Shown in pieces: positions 44,527 to 55,753 of a stretch of 64,000 nucleotides of DNA (position 1 is its first letter; every line of letters begins with the position of its first letter). Both the position numbers and the translations under genes were made by a program. Origin of the DNA: Spiractinospora alimapuensis (GTDB lineage: Bacteria; Actinomycetota; Actinomycetes; Streptosporangiales; Streptosporangiaceae); contig NZ_CP072467.1 in assembly GCF_018437505.1 (NCBI RefSeq), positions 4,612,010 through 4,676,009 on the forward strand. The letters are read 5' to 3'. The notes below the pieces were generated by a model. The model searched no databases, had not been told where the DNA came from, and was given only the letters and a program-made list of their open reading frames with translations.

Positions 44527-45900
44527 TCAGGCCACCCATCCTCCGGAGCGCAGGGTGTCGAGGACCAGATCCACCGCGTGGTCGACGGAGATCTCCGTGG
44601 TGTCAACGGTGAGGTCGGCGTCGTCAGGAACCTCGTAGGGGTCGGAGACTCCCGTGAACTCTGGGATGACGCCGGCCCGGGCCTTGGCGTAGAGGCCCTT
44701 TCGGTCGCGGGACTCGCACTCGGCCAAGGGCGTCGCCACGTGGACGAGGACGAAGTCGCCGTGCCGCTCCACCATCGCTCGGACCTCGGCCCGGGTGGCG
44801 GCGTAGGGCGCGATGGGCGCGCACACCGCGACGCCTCCGTGGCGGGCGATCTCGGCCGCCACGAATCCGATACGGCGGATGTTGGCGTCGCGGTCCTCCT
44901 TGGAGAAGCTGAGCCCCTTGGAGAGCATCCGGCGCACGACATCCCCGTCAAGGAGGGTGACCGGGCGGCCCGACTCACGGATTCGGTCGGAGACACCGCG
45001 CGCGATCGTGGACTTACCCGACCCCGACAGTCCGGTGAAGAACACGGTGAGGCCACGGTTCGGGCGTGGGGGCCACTGGCGTGCGAGTTCGTCGGCGACC
45101 TCGGGCGGGGTGAACCAACCCGGCAGGGGTTTCCCATGGGCCAGCATCCGGTGGAGTTCGGCCTGGCCAAACTCCGGACGCTCGACCGGCTCGACCAGCG
45201 TCCGGGACGCGCCGAAGCCCTGGGCGACCCCGACAGCGGTCTCGGGCGTGTACTCGGGCAGGGCGACGGCGACGACCTGGGTCCCGGCCGGCAGGTGGGA
45301 CCGGGCCGCCAACACCGCGTGCATGGTCCGCTCGTCGTGGAACGGAGTGTCGACGAGGACCAGGACCTCGGCCGTCGCGGAGGTGGGGGTGCGTGTGTCC
45401 GTCTCCTCGGCCAGGTGGTGCGCGGCGGCGTGGATCTCCGCGAGCGCGCTGTGGTGGAGAGGGGTGGACGTCACCACGCACAACAGCGGATCGGACGGAC
45501 GCTGCCGCCGTTCCCGGACGTCCCCGGGACTGAGGCGCAACCGGCGGAAGACCCCGTGCGCGGGTCGCTCGATCGTGGTCACGGGGCCGGCGAGGTAGGT
45601 GACCCCCGACTCCCGCCACCGCTCGGTGACCGCGAGGCGTGCCAGCGGGGCACCTTCGGGGTCGGTGAGTGTCACGGCGTCGCCCCGGGGCAGGTCGGAC
45701 GGAACCGGTAGCACGACGGGGATCGACCAGGGACGTCCGTCCACGAGTCGACCGTGCTCCCGGACGCTGGCGACCTCCGCGCGGCCCATGAAACCGGACA
45801 GCGGATACGCGCCGTTCAGCAGCAGTTCCACATGTGCCAACGCGGCCGAATCCGGCGTGATCTCGACCGGCTCGCTGGAATCCACACTCGTACTGGTCAC
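44527..45900 (-). CDS. cysC: Adenylylsulfate kinase fused to a degenerate ATP-sulfurylase-like domain
   Basis: A 457-residue two-part protein. Residues 1-275 resemble single-chain ATP sulfurylase: a PUA-like start (HVELLLNGAYPLSGFMGRAEV), then a catalytic-like fold in which the usual QTRNPxHRAH is replaced by VTSTPLHHSA and the GRDHAG motif is absent, so it is probably inactive. Residues 283-457 are APS kinase: Walker A GLSGSGKST (290-298), LLDGDVVRRMLSKGLSFSKEDRDANIRRI, and IAPYAATRAEVR. It makes PAPS from the APS formed by CysDN. First gene of a leftward unit with the APH-like and GT2 genes. Confidence 0.88.
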   Translation of the reverse strand: MTSTSVDSSEPVEITPDSAALAHVELLLNGAYPLSGFMGRAEVASVREHGRLVDGRPWSIPVVLPVPSDLPRGDAVTLTDPEGAPLARLAVTERWRESGVTYLAGPVTTIERPAHGVFRRLRLSPGDVRERRQRPSDPLLCVVTSTPLHHSALAEIHAAAHHLAEETDTRTPTSATAEVLVLVDTPFHDERTMHAVLAARSHLPAGTQVVAVALPEYTPETAVGVAQGFGASRTLVEPVERPEFGQAELHRMLAHGKPLPGWFTPPEVADELARQWPPRPNRGLTVFFTGLSGSGKSTIARGVSDRIRESGRPVTLLDGDVVRRMLSKGLSFSKEDRDANIRRIGFVAAEIARHGGVAVCAPIAPYAATRAEVRAMVERHGDFVLVHVATPLAECESRDRKGLYAKARAGVIPEFTGVSDPYEVPDDADLTVDTTEISVDHAVDLVLDTLRSGGWVA

Positions 45901-47144
45901 GGAATCAGCCTAGGGGGCCACCCTCCACCTGCGCCCGTCCCGCTCCCCGCATCGAGCCGATCTCGGACCCTGCGCCGTCGACCGTACGGGACACGCCGCG
46001 CGACCCCAGTCCGGCTCCGACAACCCACCCACAAGGGGGTGCTGGTCGCACGGCGACACCGTGGGTGCGGAGGGCCACCGGGCGTGACGCAGCGCCCCCG
46101 GCTGAGTGGTGGGCGCCCGCCACCACGTGCCACCCACTCGGGACGGGGCGCCACGGCTGCTCCACCCACCCGCACCCTTACCGCTGGCGCCGTGTCTCTG
46201 TCGCGTCATGGACCTCGTCGCCCAGCGCCCCGCCGGCGCCGACGAGCCAAGGGCGTCCGGCCGTGGCTCACCGTCGTGAGAAGCGGTGGGCCTCGTCGCC
46301 CGCCGAGTGTGCCCGTCGTGGGTGCGGGGCGTCGGGCTTCCGGGCGTGCGTTGACCTGTGTCCGCCGCGACGGTTCAGGGGTTCGTGTGAGGCGCTTCGT
46401 CGGCCCCGATCGCTTCGGACGCGTCCGGATCCGCTTCCCGGGCACGGTCTGACGGCCCACCGCTCCCTACCGCGGCCTACCGCGGGTGGCCGTCCTGACG
46501 TGCGAAGGGCCTCTACGTGTGGCGCGTCCACTGTGTCGATCCACTCGCGGGGGCGCACGGTGCCGAAGGGCGAGTGGCTTGTGCCGGTCGCCGCCCCGGA
46601 CGGATTTCTCGAGACGTCTGTTACCTACAGGCGGTCTTCCTGGAGTCCGGGGACGTGGGGGCGCCGCACGCCGCGTTCCGTCCCACGGGTAACCCGGAGC
46701 CGGCGGGGGAGCAAAGGGATGGCCACGTGCGGTGTGTCCGTGGGTGTGTGGGGAATGGAGGGAACAGCGCACGTGGGTGGAGCGTTGCCTCTTGTGGGGC
46801 CGGGGAGTGCGTGGTGTGCAACCGCTCGGGGGCGACATAGTCTGTGCCCGGGGCTGTTCGGTCCATGTTTCCCGTCGTTGGGGTTCTGCCGTGGATCCGA
46901 TGTTCGTCGTTGGCGGCGGGGGCGGTTCCGCGTCCGACTCCCACCGAGCAGCCACCGATGCTCCCGAGGGGTGTGGGTTCCCGCGGGAGGGGATGGCTGG
47001 CGCCTGGACACGCCGGCCCACGATGCGGGTGACGCATCCCGACGACGGCCCGCGGTCCCGGGGGTGGTGCGCTGGTCGGAGCGCGACACGGCGGCCCAGG
47101 CCGCACGACCCCGAGCGATCCACAAGTACAGAGCCTAAGGAACC
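45901..47144. other. 1.24-kb region upstream of mfd with no supported gene
   Basis: Several long frames exist on both strands (for example 46065-47138), but they are rich in Cys, Trp, Arg and Pro, lack the local third-position G/C bias and have no ribosome binding site. Composition differs from flanking genes, with many GTGTG and CGTGG tracts. It may be a decayed gene or leftover DNA at the edge of the PAPS module. The mfd promoter should lie near its right end. Confidence 0.55.
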
Positions 47145-50100
47145 ATGAGTCTTTCTGGACTGCTCTCCGCCGTGCGCACGGATCCCGCGCTGAGTGGGGT
47201 CATCGAGGCAGCGCGCCAGGGAACCGAGCCCGAGCTGGACGTCGTCGCGCCGGGGGCGTTGCGCCCGGTGCTCCTCGCCGCGTTGGCGGCCGACGCGCCG
47301 ACGGGGGGCGGTCGCCCCATCCTCGCCGTCACGGCGACCGAGCGTGAGGCGACGACCCTCGCCGATTCACTTGGTGATCTCCTGCCCGCCGAGTCGGTCG
47401 CGGTGTTCCCACCGTGGGAGACGCTCCCGCACGAACGTCTCTCGCCTCGCTCCGACACGGTCGGGCAGCGTCTGGCCGTCCTGCGCCGTCTCGCCCACCC
47501 GGACTCCGACGACCCCCTGAACCTCCCACTCCGTGTGGTCGTCGCGCCCGTGCGCAGCGTACTGCAGCCACTCGTGCAGGGCCTGGGTGACCTCGTCCCG
47601 GTGCGGGTGCGTACCGGGGACGCCGTGGCGATGGAGGACCTGGTCCAACGCCTGGTCGACGCCGGATACGCGCGCGTCGACCTCGTGGAGAAGCGGGGTG
47701 ACCTCGCGGTCCGCGGTGGCATCCTGGACGTCTTCCCACCCCAGGAGGAACACCCCCTACGCCTGGAGTTCTGGGGCGACGAGGTGGAGGAGATCCGCTC
47801 CTTCCAGGTGGCCGACCAGCGTTCCATCGCCGGTGAGGACGCCGCCGCGGGCGGCCTGCTCGCGCCCCCCTGCCGGGAGCTGCTCCTCACACCCGAGGTT
47901 CGCGAGCGTGCGCGGACCCTCGCCGAACAGCACCCCGCCCTGGCCGACGTGCTGGACAAGCTCGCCGAGGGCATCACGGTGGAGGGCATGGAGGCGTTCG
48001 CGCCCGTGCTCGCCGGGGACATGGAGTCCCTCCTGCGGTACTTCCCCCGCGACGCCCACGTACTGGCCTGCGACCCCGAACGGATCCGAACCCGGGCGAC
48101 CGAGCTCGTCGAGACGAGCCGGGAGTTCCTCGAGGCGTCCTGGATCACCGCCGCCGCGGGTGGCGAGGCTCCGATCGACCTCGGCGGCTCCGCCTACCGT
48201 TCCATCGGTGACGTGCGACGCGAGGCACTGGACGGGGGACTCGCGTGGTGGACCGCCAGCCCCTTCGACGCCGGCCACGTCGCGGAGGACACCGAAGGCG
48301 ACACCACGATCGTCCTCAGCGCCGCCGGCGCGGAGACCTACCGCGGTGACACCGAGCGGGCCCTCACCGACGCCAAGACCTGGCTGCACGACGAATGGCG
48401 CGTCGTACTCCTCACCGAGGGACACGGTTCCGCCGAACGGCTCGTCTCCATGGTGCGTGAGGCGGGGCTCGGCGCACAGCTCGTCACCGACCTCGCCGAG
48501 GAGCCGCGCACCGCGGTGGTCACCGTAGCCACCGGACGGCTGGACCACGGATTCGTCTGGCGCTCGGTGCGCACCGCGGTCCTCACCGAGGCGGACCTGG
48601 CCGGGCAGCGCTCCTCCACCAAGGACATGCGCCGGATGCCCAGCCGTCGGCGCGGCACGATCGACCCGCTGCAGTTGAAGCCCGGCGACTACGTGGTCCA
48701 CGAGCAGCACGGCGTCGGCCGCTACATCGAGATGGTCAGCCGCGAGATCCAGGGCGCCACCCGCGAGTACCTGGTCATCGAGTACGCCCCATCGAAGCGC
48801 GGCCAGCCCGGGGACCGACTCTTCGTCCCGACCGACCAGCTTGACGAGGTCACCCGGTACGTGGGTGGCGAGGCTCCCACCGTGAACCGGATGGGCGGCT
48901 CTGACTGGCAGAAAGCCAAGAGCCGAGCCCGCAAGGTCGTCCGAGAGATCGCCGGCGACCTCATCCGTCTCTACTCCGCGCGTCAGGCGTCGCCCGGTCA
49001 CGCGTTCGCCCCCGACACCCCGTGGCAGCGTGAGCTCGAGGACGCCTTCCCCTACGTGGAGACCCCCGACCAGTTGGCGGCGATCGACGAGGTCAAGCGG
49101 GACATGGAGAAGTCCGTCCCGATGGACCGGCTGATCTGCGGAGACGTCGGCTACGGGAAGACCGAGGTGGCGGTGCGGGCCGCCTTCAAGGCGGTGCAGG
49201 ACGGCAAGCAGGTGGCGGTCCTCGTGCCGACCACGCTGCTCGTCCAGCAGCACCTCTCGACGTTCGCGGAGCGCTACGCCTCGTTCCCCGTCAATGTGAA
49301 GCCGCTCTCCCGCTTCCAGACCGACGCCGACGTCGCCGCGACGATGGAGGGGCTGCGCGACGGCACCATCGACGTGGTGATCGGTACCCACCGGCTGCTG
49401 TCGACCGACATCCGGTTCAAGCAGCTCGGGCTGATCATCATCGACGAGGAGCAGCGGTTCGGGGTCGAACACAAGGAGTCCCTGAAGCGGATGCGCACCC
49501 AGGTCGACGTCCTCGCGATGTCGGCCACACCCATCCCGCGCACCCTGGAGATGGGGCTGACCGGGATCCGCGAGATGACGACCATCCTCACGCCCCCGGA
49601 GGAACGCCACCCCGTCCTGACCTTCGTCGGCCCCTACGAGGGCAACCAGTTGGCCGCGGCGATCCGCCGGGAGCTGCTGCGTGAGGGACAGGTCTTCTTC
49701 GTCCACAACCGAGTCGCCTCGATCGAGAAAGTCGCCGCGCAGGTCCGGGAGCTCGTGCCCGAGGCACGCGTCGCCTACGCCCACGGCCAGATGAACGAGA
49801 GCCAGCTCGAACGGGTGATGGTCGACTTCTGGGAGGAGAAGTTCGACGTCCTGGTGTCCACCACCATCGTGGAGTCGGGCCTGGACGTGCCCAACGCCAA
49901 CACCCTGATCGTGGACCGCGCCGACACCTACGGGCTGTCCCAGCTTCACCAGCTCCGCGGGCGTGTGGGGCGTGGCCGGGAACGGGCCTACGCCTACTTC
50001 CTCTACCCGCCGGAGAGGCCGCTGAGCGAGACCGCCTACGAACGCCTGTCCACGGTGGCCCAGCACACCGAACAGGGCGCGGGCATGTTCGTGGCGATGA

Positions 50101-50699
50101 AGGACCTGGAGATCCGCGGCGCCGGCAACATCCTCGGCGCGGAACAGTCGGGGAGCATCGCCGGCGTCGGTTTCGACCTGTACGTCCGCATGGTGGGCGA
50201 GGCGGTCCGGGAGCTGCGGACGGGGGGTCCGGTCGAGGAGGAGGTCGAGACCAAGGTCGAGCTCCCGATCGACGCCCACATTCCGCACGACTACGTGCCC
50301 GGGGAGCGGCTGCGCCTGGACGCCTACAAGCGGATCGCCAGCGTCGGGGGACCGGAGGACATCGTCGCCATCCGGGAGGAGCTCTCGGACCGGTACGGGG
50401 AGCCGCCCCAGGAGGTCGACAACCTCTTGGAGGTCGCACGGTTCCGGGTCCGAGCCAAGAAGGTCGGCCTGACCGACGTCGTTCTCCAGGGGAACCAGGT
50501 CCGGTTCGCGCCGGTGGGTGAGCTGCCGGAGTCGCGCCAACTACGTATGAGGCGCATGTACCCCAAGGCGATCCTCAAGCAGGCCACGCAGACGCTCTTG
50601 GTGCCGATCCCCAAGGCCGGTGGCCTGGCCGGCAAGCCACTGCGCGACCTCGAGCTGCTGCGGTGGTGCACGGAGCTCGTGGAGGCCGTGCTGGAGTAG
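47145..50699 (+). CDS. mfd: Transcription-repair coupling factor
   Basis: A 1184-residue ATP-dependent translocase that removes RNA polymerase stalled at DNA damage and recruits UvrA. Order: UvrB-like N-terminal domains (about 1-380), RNA polymerase interaction domain (PGDYVVHEQHGVGRY near 510), helicase lobes with Walker A GDVGYGKTEVAVRAAFKA (about 665), IIDEEQRFGVEHKE (about 765), SATPIPRTLEM and the TRG/second-lobe blocks ending GLSQLHQLRGRVGRGRERAYAY, then the C-terminal autoinhibitory domain. ATG at 47145. Length is normal. Confidence 0.97.
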   Translation: MSLSGLLSAVRTDPALSGVIEAARQGTEPELDVVAPGALRPVLLAALAADAPTGGGRPILAVTATEREATTLADSLGDLLPAESVAVFPPWETLPHERLSPRSDTVGQRLAVLRRLAHPDSDDPLNLPLRVVVAPVRSVLQPLVQGLGDLVPVRVRTGDAVAMEDLVQRLVDAGYARVDLVEKRGDLAVRGGILDVFPPQEEHPLRLEFWGDEVEEIRSFQVADQRSIAGEDAAAGGLLAPPCRELLLTPEVRERARTLAEQHPALADVLDKLAEGITVEGMEAFAPVLAGDMESLLRYFPRDAHVLACDPERIRTRATELVETSREFLEASWITAAAGGEAPIDLGGSAYRSIGDVRREALDGGLAWWTASPFDAGHVAEDTEGDTTIVLSAAGAETYRGDTERALTDAKTWLHDEWRVVLLTEGHGSAERLVSMVREAGLGAQLVTDLAEEPRTAVVTVATGRLDHGFVWRSVRTAVLTEADLAGQRSSTKDMRRMPSRRRGTIDPLQLKPGDYVVHEQHGVGRYIEMVSREIQGATREYLVIEYAPSKRGQPGDRLFVPTDQLDEVTRYVGGEAPTVNRMGGSDWQKAKSRARKVVREIAGDLIRLYSARQASPGHAFAPDTPWQRELEDAFPYVETPDQLAAIDEVKRDMEKSVPMDRLICGDVGYGKTEVAVRAAFKAVQDGKQVAVLVPTTLLVQQHLSTFAERYASFPVNVKPLSRFQTDADVAATMEGLRDGTIDVVIGTHRLLSTDIRFKQLGLIIIDEEQRFGVEHKESLKRMRTQVDVLAMSATPIPRTLEMGLTGIREMTTILTPPEERHPVLTFVGPYEGNQLAAAIRRELLREGQVFFVHNRVASIEKVAAQVRELVPEARVAYAHGQMNESQLERVMVDFWEEKFDVLVSTTIVESGLDVPNANTLIVDRADTYGLSQLHQLRGRVGRGRERAYAYFLYPPERPLSETAYERLSTVAQHTEQGAGMFVAMKDLEIRGAGNILGAEQSGSIAGVGFDLYVRMVGEAVRELRTGGPVEEEVETKVELPIDAHIPHDYVPGERLRLDAYKRIASVGGPEDIVAIREELSDRYGEPPQEVDNLLEVARFRVRAKKVGLTDVVLQGNQVRFAPVGELPESRQLRMRRMYPKAILKQATQTLLVPIPKAGGLAGKPLRDLELLRWCTELVEAVLE

Positions 50700-50701
50700 C
50701 C

Positions 50702-50730
50702 CCCGTCGTGTCAACCCCGGCGGCGACGGG
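50702..50730 (+). terminator. Hairpin after mfd
   Basis: CCCGTCG at 50702-50708 and CGACGGG at 50724-50730 form a 7-bp stem immediately after the mfd stop. Confidence 0.5.
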
Positions 50731-50840
50731 TTCGCCGGGACCGATGCGGCGAACTTGATCGATTCCCCCTAAGCTGATGCGCGTCGTGTGTTGTGTGCGT
50801 CACGTGTGCCCGCTGTCGCCGTGAGAAGGGTCGTTCAATC

Positions 50841-51605
50841 GTGCGTGTCTCCGCCGCTGTCTGTGGCTCCTTGGGAGCGGCCGTCCTGATCGCGATCGCG
50901 GGATGTTCCCCGCAGCAGGCGGGCGCCGTCGCCGTCGTCGGCGACGACCGGCTCACCCACGACGAGGTGCGTTCGGAGATCCAGGACCTTTCCGAGACCC
51001 TCCCTGACGGGATGGATCTCACCGAGGAGGACCGGACCGCCATCGCGGCCGGCACCGTCGGCGGATGGGTGGCCGAGCGGCTCCTCGACGCCATCGCGGA
51101 GGACGACGGGATCGACGTCAGCCAGGACGCCCTGGACGCGAAGGTCGACGAGCTGGGTGGTCCCCAGGCCCTGGCCGCCAACGGGATCGGCCCCGACTCG
51201 GTGGACGAGTTCGCCAAGTTCCAGATCCTCATGACGGCGATGCTGCCCGCCGACGAGGAAGCGCAGCTCCAGGCCGAAGTGGAGTCCCAGGTTCGGGAGC
51301 AGGGCACCCTTCAAGGGTTGGACGGCGACGAACTGGAGGAGTTCGTTGAGTTCAATATGCAGCAGCTCTGGCCGCAGACGCGTGGCCAGGAGGTGCAGCA
51401 GCGCATCTCCACCCGCGTCGAGGAGCAGATGGACGTCACCGACGTCGACGTGAGCGGGCGGTACGGCGTGTTCGACGAGCAGACCCTGGGGATGCACCAG
51501 GGCGCGAGCGCGTCCACGACGGCCGGCTGGGACCCCGACGAGGCCGTGGACACGGGCAACCCGTTCGAGGACATGATGGAGCTCCAGGGAGCCAGCGGTG
51601 AGTGA
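50841..51605 (+). CDS. SurA-N-domain lipoprotein
   Basis: A 254-residue exported lipoprotein: hydrophobic start, lipobox AIAGC at about residues 19-23, then AVAVVGDDRLTHDEVRSEI, the typical opening of SurA/PrsA N-terminal chaperone domains, followed by helical acidic sequence with no parvulin domain. It probably aids folding of exported proteins at the outer face of the membrane. GTG at 50841. Its TGA lies inside the mazG start (GTGAGTGA), so the two are translationally coupled; the mfd-SurA-mazG order is usual in actinobacteria. Confidence 0.8.
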   Translation: MRVSAAVCGSLGAAVLIAIAGCSPQQAGAVAVVGDDRLTHDEVRSEIQDLSETLPDGMDLTEEDRTAIAAGTVGGWVAERLLDAIAEDDGIDVSQDALDAKVDELGGPQALAANGIGPDSVDEFAKFQILMTAMLPADEEAQLQAEVESQVREQGTLQGLDGDELEEFVEFNMQQLWPQTRGQEVQQRISTRVEEQMDVTDVDVSGRYGVFDEQTLGMHQGASASTTAGWDPDEAVDTGNPFEDMMELQGASGE

Positions 51606-52356
51606 CGAGTCGATGCCCGCGACCTCGGCCCGTCCGCCGTCGGACGACCAGCCCGAGCTGGGGGCACGCCTGCTGGACCTGGTGCGGGTCATGGACACCT
51701 TGCGCGTGAAGTGCCCGTGGGACGCCGAACAGACCCACGAGACTCTCGCCAAGTACCTGGTCGAGGAGGCCTACGAGGCCGTCGAGGCCATCGAACACGG
51801 TGACCCCGCGACGCTGCGGGAGGAACTGGGCGACGTCCTGCTGCAGGTCGTGTTCCACGCGCGCGTCGCCCAGGAACGCGACGACGGCTTCACCATCGAC
51901 GACGTCGCCGCGGCGATCGTCGCGAAGCTGGTGCGGCGCCACCCCCACGTCTTCGCCGAGACCCAGGTCGAGGGGGTCGACGACGTTCGCGCGAACTGGG
52001 AGACGATCAAGGCCGCCGAACGCGCCGCCAAGGGCGAGGAGGACGCCTCCGTCGTCGCCGGTGTCCCCTTCGGCCAACCGGCGGCGCTGCTCGCCTACGA
52101 GCTACAGAAGCGCGCCGCGCGTAACGGGATCCCCGAGGACCTCATCGCCGGTGGAGACGACACCGGTGCCGCCCTCTTCGACGCCGTCGCCGCGGAACGC
52201 CGGGCCGGATTCGACCCGGAGATGGACCTGCGCGCCGCGGCCCGTGGCTTCGACACCCGCGTCCGCGCGGCCGAGACCCGCGCACGCGCGGACGGCCACG
52301 ACCCGCGTTCCCTCACGCACGCCCAGTGGCGCGAGTACTGGAGCGCGCGAGGCTGA
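51598..52356 (+). CDS. mazG: Nucleoside triphosphate pyrophosphohydrolase MazG
   Basis: A 252-residue all-alpha NTP pyrophosphatase. The metal motif EExxE...D is seen as YLVEEAYEAVEAIE and EELGDVLLQVVFHA, preceded by LRVKCPWDAEQTHETL. It hydrolyses NTPs, including damaged or signalling forms, to NMP and pyrophosphate. The C-terminal MazG-like region (ELQKRAARNGIPEDLIAGGDDTGAALFDAV through LTHAQWREYWSARG) is duplicated twice just downstream in broken form. GTG start overlaps the previous stop. Confidence 0.93.
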   Translation: MSDESMPATSARPPSDDQPELGARLLDLVRVMDTLRVKCPWDAEQTHETLAKYLVEEAYEAVEAIEHGDPATLREELGDVLLQVVFHARVAQERDDGFTIDDVAAAIVAKLVRRHPHVFAETQVEGVDDVRANWETIKAAERAAKGEEDASVVAGVPFGQPAALLAYELQKRAARNGIPEDLIAGGDDTGAALFDAVAAERRAGFDPEMDLRAAARGFDTRVRAAETRARADGHDPRSLTHAQWREYWSARG

Positions 52357-52419
52357 GTGGCCGTGGTCGGACAAGTGGGGACCGCGCGGAGTCGGGGCGT
52401 TGGCGGCGTTCCCTTCGGC
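52351..52419 (+). repeat. 69-bp direct repeat, unit 1 (mazG tail array)
   Basis: This segment, beginning at the mazG stop region (GGCTGAGTGGCCGTGGTCGG) and ending TTCGGC, recurs at 52626-52694 with one difference (C52411/T52686). The offset is 275 bases. It joins the end of one mazG tail to the beginning of the next. Confidence 0.9.
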
Positions 52420-52631
52420 CAACTGGCGCTCCTGCTCGCACGCGAGCTGCGGAAGTGCCGGGCGTAACGGGATCCCTGATGACCTCATCGCAGGCGGCGA
52501 TGACACCGGTGCCACCCTCTTCGACGACGCCCAGCGTCAGTGGGGCCAAGGCCCGCGCACGTGTGGACGGTCACGAGCCGCGTGCTTTCACGCACGTCCA
52601 GTGGCGTGAGCACTGGATCGCGCGGGGCTGA
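52408..52631 (+). pseudogene. Diverged broken copy of the mazG 3' end
   Basis: The start (FGQLALLLARELRKCRA) parallels FGQPAALLAYELQKRAA of mazG, then a two-base deletion shifts the frame, after which NGIPDDLIAGGDDTGATLFDD follows and finally, in another frame, VDGHEPRAFTHVQWREHWIARG against ADGHDPRSLTHAQWREYWSARG. It retains the stop and the flank of the real gene. It cannot make a MazG protein. Confidence 0.85.
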
Positions 52632-52694
52632 GTGGCCGTGGTCGGACAAGTGGGGACCGCGCGGAGTCGGGGCGTTGGCGGCGTTTCCTTCGGC
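52626..52694 (+). repeat. 69-bp direct repeat, unit 2 (mazG tail array)
   Basis: Second copy of the segment at 52351-52419; 68 of 69 bases agree. Recombination between the copies would delete the diverged tail copy. Confidence 0.9.
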
Positions 52695-52861
52695 ATCGCC
52701 GGCGGCGACGGCACCGGTGCCGCCCTCTTCGACGCCGTCGCCGCGGAACGCCGGGCCGGATTCGACCCGGAGATGGACCTGCGCGCCGCCGCCCGTGGCC
52801 TCGACGCCCGCGCACGCGCGGACGGCCACGACCCGCGTTCCCTCACGCACGCCCAGGGGCG
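52683..52861 (+). pseudogene. Nearly identical truncated copy of the mazG 3' end
   Basis: It matches mazG 52144-52321 almost base for base (GTGCCGCCCTCTTCGACGCC through CACGCCCAG) with a 21-base in-frame deletion and three substitutions, and lacks about 70 bases after FG. It ends abruptly at HAQGR, where mazG reads HAQWREYW, and loses the stop. Its closeness to the intact gene, against the diverged copy between them, suggests a recent event or gene conversion. Confidence 0.85.
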
Positions 52862-53355
52862 CGCTGTCTCGGCCGTGTTCGTCGGTGGAATCGTCGTCCG
52901 CTCCGTCCGGCCGAATCCGGCCGGGGATGGGACTGCGGTGTGGAGATCCGTGTCCGCCGTGGGTGAGTCCCTGGCACGGGTTCGACCGGGGCGCGACGGA
53001 TCGGGCCGTGGCCATTATCCGCGTTGTGGAGCGCGCGGAGCTGGGCGGCTCTGGCCGGAAGCGGCGGCACCACGCCGCACAGGGGTCGAAGCGCCATATT
53101 CGTCCAGGTGGCGAAGTGGTTCATCCGGTCATGGCGGCGATGCGCGTCGGCGGACGGATCGAATCACGCCGGTCGGACGGCCTGGATCTGTGCGTTGCGC
53201 GGTATACGGGGGTTGGGGGAGTCGGGGCTACGGGGCATGCACTCAGGGCAGTGGTGACGGTGAGCGGCGACCCGCCGGAGCGTCCTTGGCCGGAGGCGGA
53301 CACGACGGCCCCGAGCCGGCTCACAGGCGCCGCGTGTCCACACGCCTCGGGCCCG
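52862..53355. other. Region between mazG tail array and TauE gene, no supported gene
   Basis: The frame of the last mazG copy runs on to 53492 but its product is Arg/Gly-rich without conserved blocks. I see no other feature in these 494 bases; they look like decayed DNA. Confidence 0.5.
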
Positions 53356-55749
<2,394 letters not shown>

Positions 55750-55753
55750 GCGA

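Noticed and set aside
46065-47138. A 357-codon open frame upstream of mfd
   Set aside because: Very rich in Arg, Cys, Trp and Pro, no ribosome site, no third-position bias and no family resemblance; it is a chance frame in G/C-rich DNA.
52326-52631. A separate 101-codon gene after mazG
   Set aside because: Its C-terminus is the duplicated mazG tail and the rest is out of frame; it is part of the broken tandem copy.
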